Notes: generated by a model not told the origin, from the sequence alone. DNA of 64,000 nucleotides from Vicinamibacterales bacterium (GCA_041659285.1 JBAZYO010000008.1:124001-188000); one strand, 5' to 3'. Positions 1 to 8,697 are shown, counted from the stretch's first letter. Program-made: numbers and translations.

Positions 1-1329
1 CACGAACTGGTGGCGCCGCAGGACGCCACGATCGTCGCCAAGTTCAAGGCCGCGGGCGCCATCATCGTCGGTCACACCAACATGCCCGACCTGGCGAACA
101 GCGACACCAATCGCAGCAGCTCGTTCGGCCGGACCGGCAACGCCTACGACGTGCGCTTCTCGCCGGGAGGATCGTCCGGCGGCACCGTGACGGCGGTGGC
201 CGCGAACATGGCGGTGCTGGGCAACGGCACCGACACCGGCAACTCGATTCGCATGCCGGCGGCCACCAGCGCGCTGGTGGGCGTGTTTCCGACGCGTGGC
301 CTCGTGAGCATCGCCGGCATCGCCCCCCTGGATTGGTTGCTCGACAACACCGGACCCATTGCGCGCACGGCCACCGACGCCGCGATTGCGCTGGCGGTGA
401 TGGCCGGCGAGGATCCGCTCGACTCGCGGACCGTGGGCGCACCGGGCTCCGCGCAGCGAGCGCCTTTCGAGCCATATCTCAAGGCCGATGCGCTGACCGG
501 CAAGCGGTTCGCCGTGCCGGCCTTCATCCTCGCCGGTGACGGCATTCCATTTCACGGCATTCCCGCGGATGTGCCCGCGGCTGAAGCGGAGAAGCTCCGC
601 GTAGCCGCAAACATGGCGCTGCGGCCCGAGACCCGAGAGGCCTTCATGAAGGCGGTCGAGGCGCTGCGCGCAGCGGGTGCCGAAGTGGTGTTGGACGAGA
701 GCATCTTGCCGGTGGGCTTCGCGAAGGCGGCGAGCCGCGTCGCCACCTACGCGTACATGGAGGACGGCACCAACCGCTTCCTCGCGGCATTCGGTCCAGC
801 CTCGTATCACTCGGCGGCGGAGTATCTGAAGGCAGTTGGCGCACCGCTGTTCACCTCGTCGATTGGCACGGAGGACGGCTTCCGGAACATGGGCGGCGTC
901 CGGATCACGCAACGGCCACTCGACGGCGATCGCGACGCCGAGCGCCTTTACCATGGGCCGCGGCGCGCGATGCTGTCGGCGTATCTCGAGCCGCTCGATC
1001 GCCTGAAGCTCGACGGCTACGTCTACCCGGCGATCCAGATGCCGCCGCCCGACGAGACCATGCCGCAGGACGGTGGCGTCAGCGGCGGGCCGCATTCGAA
1101 CACCAGCTGGGTCAACATGATCGGCGTGCCCGCCGTCGTCGTTCCAGCGGGTTTCTACGCGAGCGGCCTGCCATTCGGCCTGGAGTTCTCGGCGCGCCCA
1201 TGGACCGACGGCGATCTGCTGGCCATTGCCTATGCGTGGGAGCAGGCGACGCGCCTGCGCAGGCCGCCAACGCTGGTGGAGCAGGGGTTGCTCCCTGTGA
1301 CGCCGGCGCGGGCATCGCGGCGCGACTGA
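1..1329 (+). CDS. Amidase-signature family hydrolase (5' end outside the window)
   Basis: The frame is open from base 1, so the N-terminus, including the catalytic Lys of the family, lies upstream. Two amidase-signature elements are visible: the glycine-serine segment GGSSGG at about residues 56-61 of the visible part, holding the cis-Ser, and GTDTGNSIRMPAA, whose Ser at about residue 82 corresponds to the nucleophile. In most members the residue before that Ser is Gly; here it is Asn. The rest (WVNMIGVPAVVVPAGF, then LPFGLEF) matches the usual C-terminal part. The family hydrolyses amide bonds, but the substrate cannot be told from sequence. A secreted form is possible, as many genes nearby encode secreted proteins, but the signal region is missing. 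Confidence 0.9.
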   Translation, partial: HELVAPQDATIVAKFKAAGAIIVGHTNMPDLANSDTNRSSSFGRTGNAYDVRFSPGGSSGGTVTAVAANMAVLGNGTDTGNSIRMPAATSALVGVFPTRGLVSIAGIAPLDWLLDNTGPIARTATDAAIALAVMAGEDPLDSRTVGAPGSAQRAPFEPYLKADALTGKRFAVPAFILAGDGIPFHGIPADVPAAEAEKLRVAANMALRPETREAFMKAVEALRAAGAEVVLDESILPVGFAKAASRVATYAYMEDGTNRFLAAFGPASYHSAAEYLKAVGAPLFTSSIGTEDGFRNMGGVRITQRPLDGDRDAERLYHGPRRAMLSAYLEPLDRLKLDGYVYPAIQMPPPDETMPQDGGVSGGPHSNTSWVNMIGVPAVVVPAGFYASGLPFGLEFSARPWTDGDLLAIAYAWEQATRLRRPPTLVEQGLLPVTPARASRRD

Positions 1330-1365
1330 GCCGTTCGCGCCCAGGCTAGCCCGGAGGTCGGCGCG

Positions 1366-3450
1366 TCAGCGGCGAGGGCCGTAGATCGGCAACGGTTGAC
1401 CGGCTTCCAGCGCTCCGAGATCGGGCGCCTTCCCCGCAAATCCGTCGTTGATGTTCGGCAGCGCCACGCCGCGATCGATCGCCCTCGAGCTGGGCCGCAG
1501 GCGGAAGTCGAGGTCCTTGAAGTCGTATAGGCGCTGCACGCTCTTCGGATCTCGATCGAGCTTGGGCACCTTCACGAACACGTCGTAGTCGAGCGTGACG
1601 CTGTTCAGGTCCTGGCGGGTTGTCCTGATGTAATCCGTGAACGTCGCAAACCCTGGGGTGACGGCCCGGGCGGCCGCCGGACCTCGACCTGCAGCCGCGG
1701 CGGCTGGTGGTGCCGGGGCCACCAATGGCGCCACGTTCCACTGGAACGACACCGCGGCGCCTGGATTCGGCCGGAAGCCGTTGTAGTTCGACGAGCTGTA
1801 GCTGGTCATGGTGTTCACACTGAAGATGGCCGGCGCGGTGTCCTGGCCGAGCATCAGGTTGTTGCGCCAGTGGGCGTTCGCGGACGACCCCGCGCTGGTC
1901 TCGGTGGTCACCGTGTTGTGGTAGAAGAGCACCCCCGGCGACCCCGCCGTCATCCGGGTTGATCCGCCGGGTGCGTGGTAGACGATGTTGCGAATCCAGT
2001 AGATTGGCCCGCCGGCCGACGGCTGCGTCGACATCGGGTGCGACGCCGAGTTGATCAGCACGTTCCGCATGATGCGGATGTTGTGCATGCTGCCGTCCAT
2101 CTCGATCGAGTTGTCGTGCGCATTGGTGATGTAGTTGTTGTAGATGTCAATCGACACCGGCCGCCGATCCCAGAACTCGCGCGGCGGATACTCCGGGCCT
2201 TCGTTGGCGTGCGAGCCGTCGGGCATGCCGTACATCTCGGTGTCGATGCCGTCGTGGAAATCCGCCACGTAGTTGTGCGCCACGACGTGGCCGGGGCCGT
2301 AGAGCCTGATCGCGGTGTACGACGCCATGACCGGCGGAAAGGTCGGCCCGTCGACGCCGTTGAACTGTTCCCAGAAGGCGCCGTTCCATCCCGTGAGGTG
2401 CCTGGAGTCGTTGCGGCCGAGGAACACGCTGTCGGCAATGTAGAAGTTGCTCGAGCCCGAGTAGTTCGAGAACACGCCCATGCCGACCTGTTCGAACCGG
2501 CAGTGCTTGACCGTCAGCCCTTTCGAGCCGGCGATGAACTGCGTGCCCGCCCAGATCGCGATGTCGGTGTTCCTGAAAGTGATGTCTTCGAAGTAGTTGT
2601 GGTCGGCGGCCTTGACGTTGAACAGGTTGAAGTTGCCGCGTCCGTCGATGACGACCTCGCCGTCGCCCGCCGCCTTGATCACGATCGGCTTCTCGGGCGT
2701 GCCGTCGGCGGTGAGGTAGTAGGTCCCTTCGAACGTGGTGGTGGCGTTGATGGTGGTCTGGTTGGCGTAGATCTCGTAGCGATACGCGTAGGTGCCGGCA
2801 TGGACCAGGATGGTGTCGCCCGGCTTCACGCGCGGCCGTCCGCCCGGCGCGGTGTCGCCGGCGCCGCAGTAGTAGTTGTAGGCGCACATGATGCCGGTGA
2901 ACGCCGGTTCGGTCTTGGCGCCAGTGTAGCCGACCGGATAGACGTGATAGACCTTGCCGCCCTCCTTCGCTGAAGCTTCTGAGGGTGAACCCTTCCAGGG
3001 CATCGGTTCGGGTCGAGTGCGGACGGTGACCGTCTTCGTCGCGTTCGCGGCCGGACCGCTGACGCCGTCCGGATCGGTGAGCACGAAGCGCGCCTCGTAG
3101 GCGGTGTCGGGCTCGAGGTCGAGGATGCTGCCGGCGAACATGTTCGGCGAGACCAGGTTGAACACGTTCGGTTGCGTCACCCGCTCACCTTGCAGCCGCA
3201 GCAGCGGCATGCCGGTCTTCCACGCGCCGTCCCCTGTCTTCCGGTACGACACGTCCACCTTCGCGTTGCGATTGGCATCGCCGTCGATCAGCCACTCGAA
3301 GCCCAGGTTGATCAGCGTCGGCGGATCGACGATGAACTCGCCGGGGGTGACCCCGGGAGTGGTCACCGCCGGCGGCGCCTGCTGGGCGGAACCGATGCCG
3401 CCGAGCAGGACTGCGAGGCACGCCGTGGCAATTCGATGCATGGCTGACAT
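1366..3450 (-). CDS. Secreted right-handed parallel beta-helix protein with N-terminal Fn3-like domain
   Basis: Protein of 694 residues with a signal peptide (start MSAMHRIATACLAVLLGG, likely cleavage after GIGSA). Residues about 30-145 look like a fibronectin-III-type domain (ending DLEPDTAYEARFVLTDPDG). From about residue 165 the sequence has the repeating hydrophobic and Asn/Asp/Gly pattern of pectate-lyase-like beta-helices (for example EDITFRNTDIAIW, HNIRIMRNVLINSA), a fold used to bind or cleave polysaccharides. No catalytic residues can be assigned, so polysaccharide lyase/hydrolase activity is inference. Residues about 155-165 (GSPSEASAKEGGK) are encoded by a palindromic repeat unit. 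A TAGAAT hexamer ends 6 nt before the ATG, suggesting a leaderless mRNA. Confidence 0.82.
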   Translation of the reverse strand: MSAMHRIATACLAVLLGGIGSAQQAPPAVTTPGVTPGEFIVDPPTLINLGFEWLIDGDANRNAKVDVSYRKTGDGAWKTGMPLLRLQGERVTQPNVFNLVSPNMFAGSILDLEPDTAYEARFVLTDPDGVSGPAANATKTVTVRTRPEPMPWKGSPSEASAKEGGKVYHVYPVGYTGAKTEPAFTGIMCAYNYYCGAGDTAPGGRPRVKPGDTILVHAGTYAYRYEIYANQTTINATTTFEGTYYLTADGTPEKPIVIKAAGDGEVVIDGRGNFNLFNVKAADHNYFEDITFRNTDIAIWAGTQFIAGSKGLTVKHCRFEQVGMGVFSNYSGSSNFYIADSVFLGRNDSRHLTGWNGAFWEQFNGVDGPTFPPVMASYTAIRLYGPGHVVAHNYVADFHDGIDTEMYGMPDGSHANEGPEYPPREFWDRRPVSIDIYNNYITNAHDNSIEMDGSMHNIRIMRNVLINSASHPMSTQPSAGGPIYWIRNIVYHAPGGSTRMTAGSPGVLFYHNTVTTETSAGSSANAHWRNNLMLGQDTAPAIFSVNTMTSYSSSNYNGFRPNPGAAVSFQWNVAPLVAPAPPAAAAAGRGPAAARAVTPGFATFTDYIRTTRQDLNSVTLDYDVFVKVPKLDRDPKSVQRLYDFKDLDFRLRPSSRAIDRGVALPNINDGFAGKAPDLGALEAGQPLPIYGPRR
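2957..2985. repeat. Palindromic repeat unit inserted in frame in the beta-helix gene
   Basis: The segment has a CCTTCGCTGAAGCTTC core flanked by CCCTC/GAGGG arms. It is related in layout to the units at 23545, 27155 and 30215 (pattern CCTTCGC, short centre, then GCTAC/GCTTC and a G-rich arm). It lies in the linker between the Fn3-like domain and the beta-helix, so a translated insertion there would be tolerated. Confidence 0.5.
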
Positions 3451-3456
3451 GGGGGG

Positions 3457-3462
3457 ATTCTA
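3457..3462 (-). promoter_or_regulatory. Candidate -10 element (TAGAAT) of the beta-helix gene
   Basis: On the minus strand TAGAAT is followed by six C residues and then the ATG at 3450. With transcription starting 6-8 nt after a -10 box the mRNA would begin at or next to the start codon. No clear -35 is seen. Confidence 0.45.
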
Positions 3463-3469
3463 GTTCCAT

Positions 3470-3511
3470 CCAGCCTGCGCGGCGAAGCGGCGCGCCGAAG
3501 AGAAAGGCTGG
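3470..3511. repeat. Inverted repeat between DUF1810 and beta-helix genes
   Basis: Arms CCAGCCT (3470-3476) and AGGCTGG (3505-3511) enclose a very GC-rich centre that is itself partly self-complementary (GGCGCGCC). It directly follows the DUF1810 stop on the minus strand. It may act as a terminator-like hairpin, although no T-run follows, or be one of the dispersed palindromes of this genome. Confidence 0.4.
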
Positions 3512-3512
3512 T

Positions 3513-3944
3513 CTACCGGCCGGCCAGACGAACCGTCTTGTCGTCGCGCTCGCCATCGAAGTACGTGTCGAGCAACCGCTCGAACACCGACCCGGACGGC
3601 GACACCAACGCGAAGAGAGTTGCGCACGATCGCAGCTTGATGTCGTCCGGAAACCCGAACATCTCGGCGGCCGACCGGCCCTCGACGGCCAGGGCCGCCT
3701 CCGCACACTCCAGCAACCGCGGCCCGAGAACGGGATGACGCAGGTATGCTTCCGCTTCCGCGAGGCTCTTGATGGCGTAATGCCTGGCGGTCGCGCTCGA
3801 TCCCAACCCGTCGTACTGCGGAAAGATGTACCACATCCAGTGCGACCGCTTCCGGCCGCTTCGAATCTCCGACAGCGCTTGCGCGTAGTCATCCGCTTGC
3901 GCCTGGACGAAACGACTCAGGAAATGGGGATCCGGCAACGTCAC
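3513..3944 (-). CDS. DUF1810 family protein
   Basis: The 143-residue protein matches the small DUF1810 family over its full length: an N-terminal FVQAQADDYAQALSEIRSGRK helix region, the hallmark SHWMWYIFPQ followed by GLGSSATARHYAI, then LAEAEAYLRHPVLGPRL and EMFGFPDDIKLRSC. Family members are small cytoplasmic helical proteins with no established biochemical function. The start is GTG, immediately after a TAG that closes a tiny upstream reading frame (3945-4010). The protein is complete for the family; nothing suggests truncation. Confidence 0.88.
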   Translation of the reverse strand: MTLPDPHFLSRFVQAQADDYAQALSEIRSGRKRSHWMWYIFPQYDGLGSSATARHYAIKSLAEAEAYLRHPVLGPRLLECAEAALAVEGRSAAEMFGFPDDIKLRSCATLFALVSPSGSVFERLLDTYFDGERDDKTVRLAGR

Positions 3945-4010
3945 CTACGGGACCCTCTTTCCCTCCGCGTCGAACACCTGCAGCCGTCTGGTCCAAGTGG
4001 ACGCGGTCAT
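3945..4010 (-). other. Tiny ORF, possible NHL-repeat remnant or leader peptide
   Basis: A 21-residue frame starts at ATG 4010 after an AAGGA motif 7 nt upstream and ends with a stop that abuts the GTG of the DUF1810 gene. Its product contains RRLQVFDAEGKRV, which resembles one strand of an NHL beta-propeller repeat (consensus like RIQVFDxxGK). It could be the relic of a larger propeller gene or a short coupled leader ORF. Evidence is thin. Confidence 0.25.
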
Positions 4011-4138
4011 AGAGGATCCTTCGCGGTAAGACTGCATCCTACACCCGCGACGATTTCTCTCCCCGCCGGTGCCGGGAATTCCCTGCAGCGGTCCGTCTAC
4101 CCCACCAGACGCAACGCACCAACCCGAAAGGACCCCCG

Positions 4139-5914
4139 ATGCCCACGCTCGTACGGTTGCTGACCCTTGTATTAGGTCTGGCCCTCCCGGCCCTCGTTTC
4201 AGCACAGACCTTCACGCCCACCGGCAGCATGGCCACCGGACGATACATGCACCAGGCGACCAAGCTCGCTGATGGCCGTGTCTTGATCACCGGTGGCGCT
4301 GATGAGAGTGCCGCCCCTGCCACCTGCCGGAGTTCCGCGGAGATCTACGACCCTGCGACCGGCGCCTTCTCGCTGACAGGTTCGATGGTGAAGGCCCGTT
4401 ACGGCCACCGGGCCACGTTGTTGGCGAGCGGCAAGGTCTTGATCACCGGGGGATATGGTTGCCCCGGCTACGTGCTGGCGTCGGAGTTGTTCGATCCCGT
4501 CACGGATACCTTCACGCTGATTGGCAACCTCACCGTGCAACGGCACATGCACACCAGCACCTTGTTGCCCAACGGCAAAGTGCTGCTGACGGGTGGGGTC
4601 TACCAGGTGAGTCTGTCGGTGACCGCGGAACTCTACGACCCGATCGCCAATGCGTTCACCGCGACCGGCAACATGAACGTGAGCCGCATGGGTCACCGGG
4701 CGACAGCACTTGCCAATGGCTCGATCCTGATCACCGGGGGCTACGGCCCATCGCCCGCGCTGGCGTCCGCCGAGATGTACAACCCGGCGACCGGGGTCTT
4801 CTCATCGACCGGGAGCATGGGGGGCGCGCGCCGGGACCACCTCACCGCCCTGTTGACTGATGGGCGCGTGCTTGTCGCCGGCGGCTCATCAGACCAGTTG
4901 GGCGGGGCCGTTCTCGCCAGTGCCGAGACTTATGACTCGTCCACTGGCCTGTTCACGCCGACGGGCAGCCTGGTGACGGCGCGGTACGACGTGAACGACA
5001 GCATCGCGACCGTGCTTGGCGACGGCACTGTGCTGGTCACGGCAGCCGGGTTTGCCGCCTATGGAACGACACTGGCATCGGCGGAGATCTACGATCCGTT
5101 AGCCGGCAACTTTTCTGCCGTCGCGAACCTCGTGACGTCGCGAATGGGCCACACATCCACGCGCTTGCCGAGCGGTGACGTGCTCATCGTCGGCGGGTGG
5201 TTGTCGCCAAACTCCCTCAAGAGCGCTGAGATCTACGACGGTCCGATCGTGCCGGTCGGGATCCCGGGACCTCCGGGGCCACAGGGTCCTGCCGGTCCGC
5301 AGGGACCTCAGGGCGTTCAAGGTCCCGCGGGTCCTCAGGGGCCGCAAGGGCCAATCGGCTTGACTGGCGGGGACGGCGCGGCCGGCCCGCAAGGAACGAC
5401 TGGTCCGACGGGCCCACAGGGGCCACAAGGATTGCCGGGTGCAGACGGTGCTGCGGGTCCGCAAGGCGTTGCTGGCCAGACGGGTTCCGCAGGTGCGCAA
5501 GGCCCCACCGGCAACGACGGCGCGACCGGCTCGCAGGGCCCGACCGGTCCTGCCGGTCCGCAAGGTCCCATGGGATTGACTGGCGCGGACGGTGCGGGTG
5601 GCCCCCAAGGAGCGACTGGTCCGACAGGCCCACAGGGAACCCAGGGCCTGCCCGGCGCGGATGGTGCTGCCGGTTTGCAGGGCGTCGCAGGCCCAACCGG
5701 TCCTCAAGGTGCCGCCGGTCCGCAAGGCCCGATGGGTCCACAAGGCGTTGCGGGCCCGGGCTCGCCCGCAGGCTCGTATCTCTACTTGCCTGTCGGCGTT
5801 CCAGCTCCGGCCGGATACGCGTTGGTGGGAACGTTCGTGGAAGAGCGGATCGATCCACCTGGCGCGCGCAATCGGCGGTTCCGGCTTGTGATTGCGTTGT
5901 GGCAGAAGCCGTAG
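4139..5914 (+). CDS. Secreted kelch-repeat protein with a collagen-like triple-helix region
   Basis: Protein of 591 residues starting with a signal peptide (MPTLVRLLTLVLGLALPALVSAQ). Residues about 28-370 hold six to seven kelch-type repeats, each with a GR.. HxAT ..dGrVLITGG strand pattern and a SAEIYDPATG strand, expected to form a beta-propeller. Residues about 374-544 are an almost uninterrupted run of roughly 57 Gly-X-Y triplets rich in GPQ, GPT and GAD, typical of bacterial collagen-like proteins. A 45-residue non-repetitive tail follows (starting SYLYLPVGVPAP). GAAAGGA upstream of the ATG serves as ribosome binding site. It probably acts outside the cell, for example in adhesion or a surface filament, by inference. 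It is convergent with the GMC gene, leaving only 5 bp between them. Confidence 0.88.
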   Translation: MPTLVRLLTLVLGLALPALVSAQTFTPTGSMATGRYMHQATKLADGRVLITGGADESAAPATCRSSAEIYDPATGAFSLTGSMVKARYGHRATLLASGKVLITGGYGCPGYVLASELFDPVTDTFTLIGNLTVQRHMHTSTLLPNGKVLLTGGVYQVSLSVTAELYDPIANAFTATGNMNVSRMGHRATALANGSILITGGYGPSPALASAEMYNPATGVFSSTGSMGGARRDHLTALLTDGRVLVAGGSSDQLGGAVLASAETYDSSTGLFTPTGSLVTARYDVNDSIATVLGDGTVLVTAAGFAAYGTTLASAEIYDPLAGNFSAVANLVTSRMGHTSTRLPSGDVLIVGGWLSPNSLKSAEIYDGPIVPVGIPGPPGPQGPAGPQGPQGVQGPAGPQGPQGPIGLTGGDGAAGPQGTTGPTGPQGPQGLPGADGAAGPQGVAGQTGSAGAQGPTGNDGATGSQGPTGPAGPQGPMGLTGADGAGGPQGATGPTGPQGTQGLPGADGAAGLQGVAGPTGPQGAAGPQGPMGPQGVAGPGSPAGSYLYLPVGVPAPAGYALVGTFVEERIDPPGARNRRFRLVIALWQKP

Positions 5915-5919
5915 CGGTG

Positions 5920-7410
5920 CTACGCGATCGACCGCTTGATGTGCTCCGCGGCGCGTAGCGCCTGCGCCACGATCGTCAGCCCCGGGTTCACCGCGGCAGA
6001 CGAGGGGAAGAACGACGCGTCCACGACGAACAGGTTGTCGACGTCGTGGGCGCGGCAATAGGTGTCGAGCACCGACTCGCGCGGGTCGGTGCCGAACACC
6101 AGCGTGCCGCACTGGTGCGTGGTGTTCTTCGCCTTGTGCGAGTGCGTCATCACCACCCAAAAACCCAGCTTGCGCAGGATGCGCCTGGCCTCGGCAACCA
6201 GTTGCTCGTGCGCGCGCAGGTTATTCGGCTTGTACTGCAGCCGGATCTTGCCGTTCGGCTCCACCGTCACCCGGTTCTCGACGCGTGGCAGGTCCTCGGT
6301 CATTGCCAGCCAGTCGACGCCGCGAGCGACCCACGCTTCGTACGCCCAGAGCGGAATCGCCGGCGCCACCGTCTGCGCCATCACGCCGTGCGTGCGGCCC
6401 TGCGACTGGATCTGGCCGAGAGGGAAGCGGCTGCTCGGGCCCTTCAGGTAGAAGTCGTTAATCGCCACCGTCTTTTGGAACACGGTGTCGTTGACGCGGA
6501 ACGGGTGAAACCCCTGCATCATGGTCGCGAGGTGCGCCATGTAGCGCTTGCCGACCAGGCCCGACGAGTTGGCCAGGCCGTCGGGATGCTTGTCGTTGGC
6601 CGAACGCAGAAGAAGGGCCGCCGAGTTCACGGCACCGCACGACACGATCACCAGCGGCGCCGACACGCGGAGGGTTTCGCCCGCTCGTTCGACCTCCACG
6701 GCCTCGATCCGCTTGCCGCTGGCATCCGTGATCAGCCGGCGCGCCGTCGCCTTGGTCCACAACTCGACGTTGGGCCGCGCCAGGGCCGGCCGCACGCCGC
6801 AGATCTCGGCATCGCTCTTCGCGTGGATCTTGCACGGGAACGAGTTGCAGGTGTTGCAGAGAATGCAGTGCTCCTGCAGCCCGAGCGGCAGCGGCGACGG
6901 GTGCAGGCCCTGCCGTTTCAGTCGTTCGACAATCTCGTCCACGACGCGGGCGTGGGGGACAGGCGGATAGGGATACGGCCCCCGCGGCGCTTCGGTCGGG
7001 TCCACGCCGTGCTGGCCGTGCACTCCGTACAATTCCTCCGCACGGTCGTAGTACGGCGCCAGCGTGTCGTAGTCGATCGGCCACGCCGGCGAGACGCCGT
7101 CCATGTGCTCGAGGGCCTTGAAGTCCTGCGGACGCAGCCGGTACATCACCGTGCCCCAGAACTTGGTGTTCCCGCCGACGCAGTAGTGCGTGTAGGGGCG
7201 GAACGGCGCGCCGCTTTCATCCAGCCAGGTTTCCGTGGTGCGGTAGCGCAGTTCCCGCCACACCGCGTCGGGGTTCCAGTTCTGGTCTTCCTGCGGGATG
7301 GCGTCGCCGCGCTCGAGCACGAGGATCTTCGCGCCGGTGTCGGCCAGCGCCCTGGCCACGGTGCCGCCGCCGGCGCCGCTACCAATGATGATGATGTCGA
7401 ACTGTTGCAT
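5920..7410 (-). CDS. GMC family FAD-dependent oxidoreductase (choline dehydrogenase-like)
   Basis: Protein of 496 residues with the Rossmann FAD-binding motif at the extreme N-terminus (FDIIIIGSGAGGGTVARAL, then ILVLERGD). The C-terminal GMC signature is present: HQCGTLVFGTDPRESVLD, then NLFVVDASFFPSSAAVNPGL, giving the catalytic His and FAD contacts. A Cys-rich segment (EHCILCNTCNSFPC) around residues 180-193 is typical of one bacterial subgroup. The reaction is oxidation of an alcohol or sugar hydroxyl, substrate unknown. No Tat or Sec signal precedes the Rossmann motif, so it is probably cytoplasmic unless carried by a partner. The Gfo/Idh gene upstream on the same strand suggests a sugar-oxidation role; a 268-bp repeat-rich gap separates them. 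Confidence 0.92.
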   Translation of the reverse strand: MQQFDIIIIGSGAGGGTVARALADTGAKILVLERGDAIPQEDQNWNPDAVWRELRYRTTETWLDESGAPFRPYTHYCVGGNTKFWGTVMYRLRPQDFKALEHMDGVSPAWPIDYDTLAPYYDRAEELYGVHGQHGVDPTEAPRGPYPYPPVPHARVVDEIVERLKRQGLHPSPLPLGLQEHCILCNTCNSFPCKIHAKSDAEICGVRPALARPNVELWTKATARRLITDASGKRIEAVEVERAGETLRVSAPLVIVSCGAVNSAALLLRSANDKHPDGLANSSGLVGKRYMAHLATMMQGFHPFRVNDTVFQKTVAINDFYLKGPSSRFPLGQIQSQGRTHGVMAQTVAPAIPLWAYEAWVARGVDWLAMTEDLPRVENRVTVEPNGKIRLQYKPNNLRAHEQLVAEARRILRKLGFWVVMTHSHKAKNTTHQCGTLVFGTDPRESVLDTYCRAHDVDNLFVVDASFFPSSAAVNPGLTIVAQALRAAEHIKRSIA

Positions 7411-7441
7411 GGACGGTCGGACTACTGCGCGCGCTTCACTT

Positions 7442-7692
7442 GGGGCCGCAGATGACGCAGATGACGCAGATGCGGGCCCGACTTACGCTGCCAGGCTTTG
7501 CCTGGCAGCTCGCAGACCAGGACGTCGCTCAGGGGAATGAGCCCAGCCCCAACTGACACCCCCAACGGTTCGGCTCTTTCCCCTGAGCGACGTTCTGGTC
7601 TACGGCCGGCCATCGGCCGGCGGGCGTCGGGCCCCGGTCGTCGGCGCGCCAGTCCGTTACCCATCTGCGTCATCTGTGTCATCTGCGGCCCT
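7442..7692. repeat. Nested inverted-repeat element between Gfo/Idh and GMC genes
   Basis: The outer arms are 9-mer tandem arrays in opposite orientation: (GCAGATGAC)n at 7442-7472 and its near-perfect complement at 7662-7692 (about 29 of 31 positions). Between them are smaller hairpins: CTGCCAGGC-TTT-GCCTGGCAG at 7489-7509, a long palindrome at 7515-7600 and CCGGCC-ATC-GGCCGG at 7606-7620. The right arm runs into the last codons of the Gfo/Idh gene, supplying its C-terminal GRR and stop. The structure looks like a non-coding mobile palindrome (MITE/REP-like) that fills this intergenic gap. No gene is seen in it. Confidence 0.7.
7515..7600. repeat. Inner palindrome, 29-bp arms
   Basis: Arms 7515-7543 and 7572-7600 are complementary at 27 of 29 positions (GACCAGGACGTCGCTCAGGG on the left), with a 28-nt loop. 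In RNA this would form a stable hairpin upstream of the GMC gene. Confidence 0.75.
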
Positions 7693-8656
7693 GGTAAATC
7701 TCGTCCATCAATCGCTGATCGTCCATCGCCCGCTCGAGACTCATCTGAGGCGCCGTGCAAGTCAGGATCGACTGGCGGAAGTCGCGATACATCGCCTGGT
7801 AGCCGCGGATGTCGCGGAAGCCGGGGAAGATGATGCGCGGGAAGCCCGTGCCGCGCACGAGCAGCCCGAGACCGTTGGATTCGAACGTGATGATGCCGTG
7901 GCGCCCGTACAGCTTCGACAGGCGCAGACCCCTCAGCAACGACGGAATCTCGCGCGAGTAGTAGAGCGCGCCGACGGCGCCGTTGTCGTAGTTGAAGGCC
8001 ACCAGCATGCTCTTCGCGCGGCGATCGGGGCCTTCGTGCGACGGCGCCGGCTTGAAGCCGGTGATGCTGGTAATGTTCGGACCGAGGCTGGCGGCGAGGT
8101 GCAGCCAGTGGATGCCTTCCTCGAAGAACGCGTCGCCGCCGGCTATGGTCTCGTCGTTACGCCAGTCGTCCGCGGTCTTCAGGCGCTTGACGATGCTGCT
8201 GAAGTGGCCGAACACCATCTCGCCGATCACGCCGTCGGCGAGCAGCTTGCGGAGGGTGATGGCGAGTGGCTTGTAGTGGTCGTTCTCGCCCACCAGCACC
8301 ACGCGGCCGGCGCGGTCGCGCGCCTCTCGCACCACCTCGTAATCCGCCATGGTCGGGAAGGCCGGCTTCTCGACCAGCACGTGCTTGCCGGCCGCGAGCG
8401 CCTGCAGGGTGAGGTTCAGGTGATAGGTGGGTGGAACCGCGACCACCACCGCGTCGATGTTCGGGTCGGCGATGGCCTCGGCGTAGTCGGCGTAGCTGCC
8501 GGTGCCGCGGTACTTGCCGCAGAACTCCTCGGCCTTGGCCTTGTCGCGGCTGGCGTAGCCGCAGACGATTTCGCTCCTGAACCGTCGCAGGTTCCGGCTG
8601 TGCACTCGGGTGATGAAGCCGCAGCCGAGGAAGGCGATGCGGAGGGGTTCGGGCAT
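7679..8656 (-). CDS. Gfo/Idh/MocA family NAD(P)-dependent oxidoreductase
   Basis: The N-terminus carries the Rossmann nucleotide-binding motif (LRIAFLGCGFITRVHSRNL), followed by VDAVVVAVPPTYH and the family hallmark EKP in HVLVEKPAF. The C-terminal alpha/beta domain follows (FFEEGIHWLHLAASLG). About 325 residues, normal for the family, which oxidises or reduces sugars, inositols and related polyols. ATG 8656 is taken as start; an in-frame TTG at 8668 would add four residues, but TATGAT at 8668-8673 could be a -10 box, and it overlaps that TTG. The last codons lie inside an inverted-repeat arm. Substrate unknown. Confidence 0.92.
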   Translation of the reverse strand: MPEPLRIAFLGCGFITRVHSRNLRRFRSEIVCGYASRDKAKAEEFCGKYRGTGSYADYAEAIADPNIDAVVVAVPPTYHLNLTLQALAAGKHVLVEKPAFPTMADYEVVREARDRAGRVVLVGENDHYKPLAITLRKLLADGVIGEMVFGHFSSIVKRLKTADDWRNDETIAGGDAFFEEGIHWLHLAASLGPNITSITGFKPAPSHEGPDRRAKSMLVAFNYDNGAVGALYYSREIPSLLRGLRLSKLYGRHGIITFESNGLGLLVRGTGFPRIIFPGFRDIRGYQAMYRDFRQSILTCTAPQMSLERAMDDQRLMDEIYQGRR

Positions 8657-8697
8657 CGGAGGAATCAATCATACCCGGCCTTGCCACTGCCGCCGCG

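Noticed and set aside
5217..6160. Minus-strand frames opposite the collagen-like region
   Set aside because: They are the reverse reading of Gly-X-Y repeats, which gives repetitive Pro/Gly/Ser or Arg/Thr-rich products by itself.
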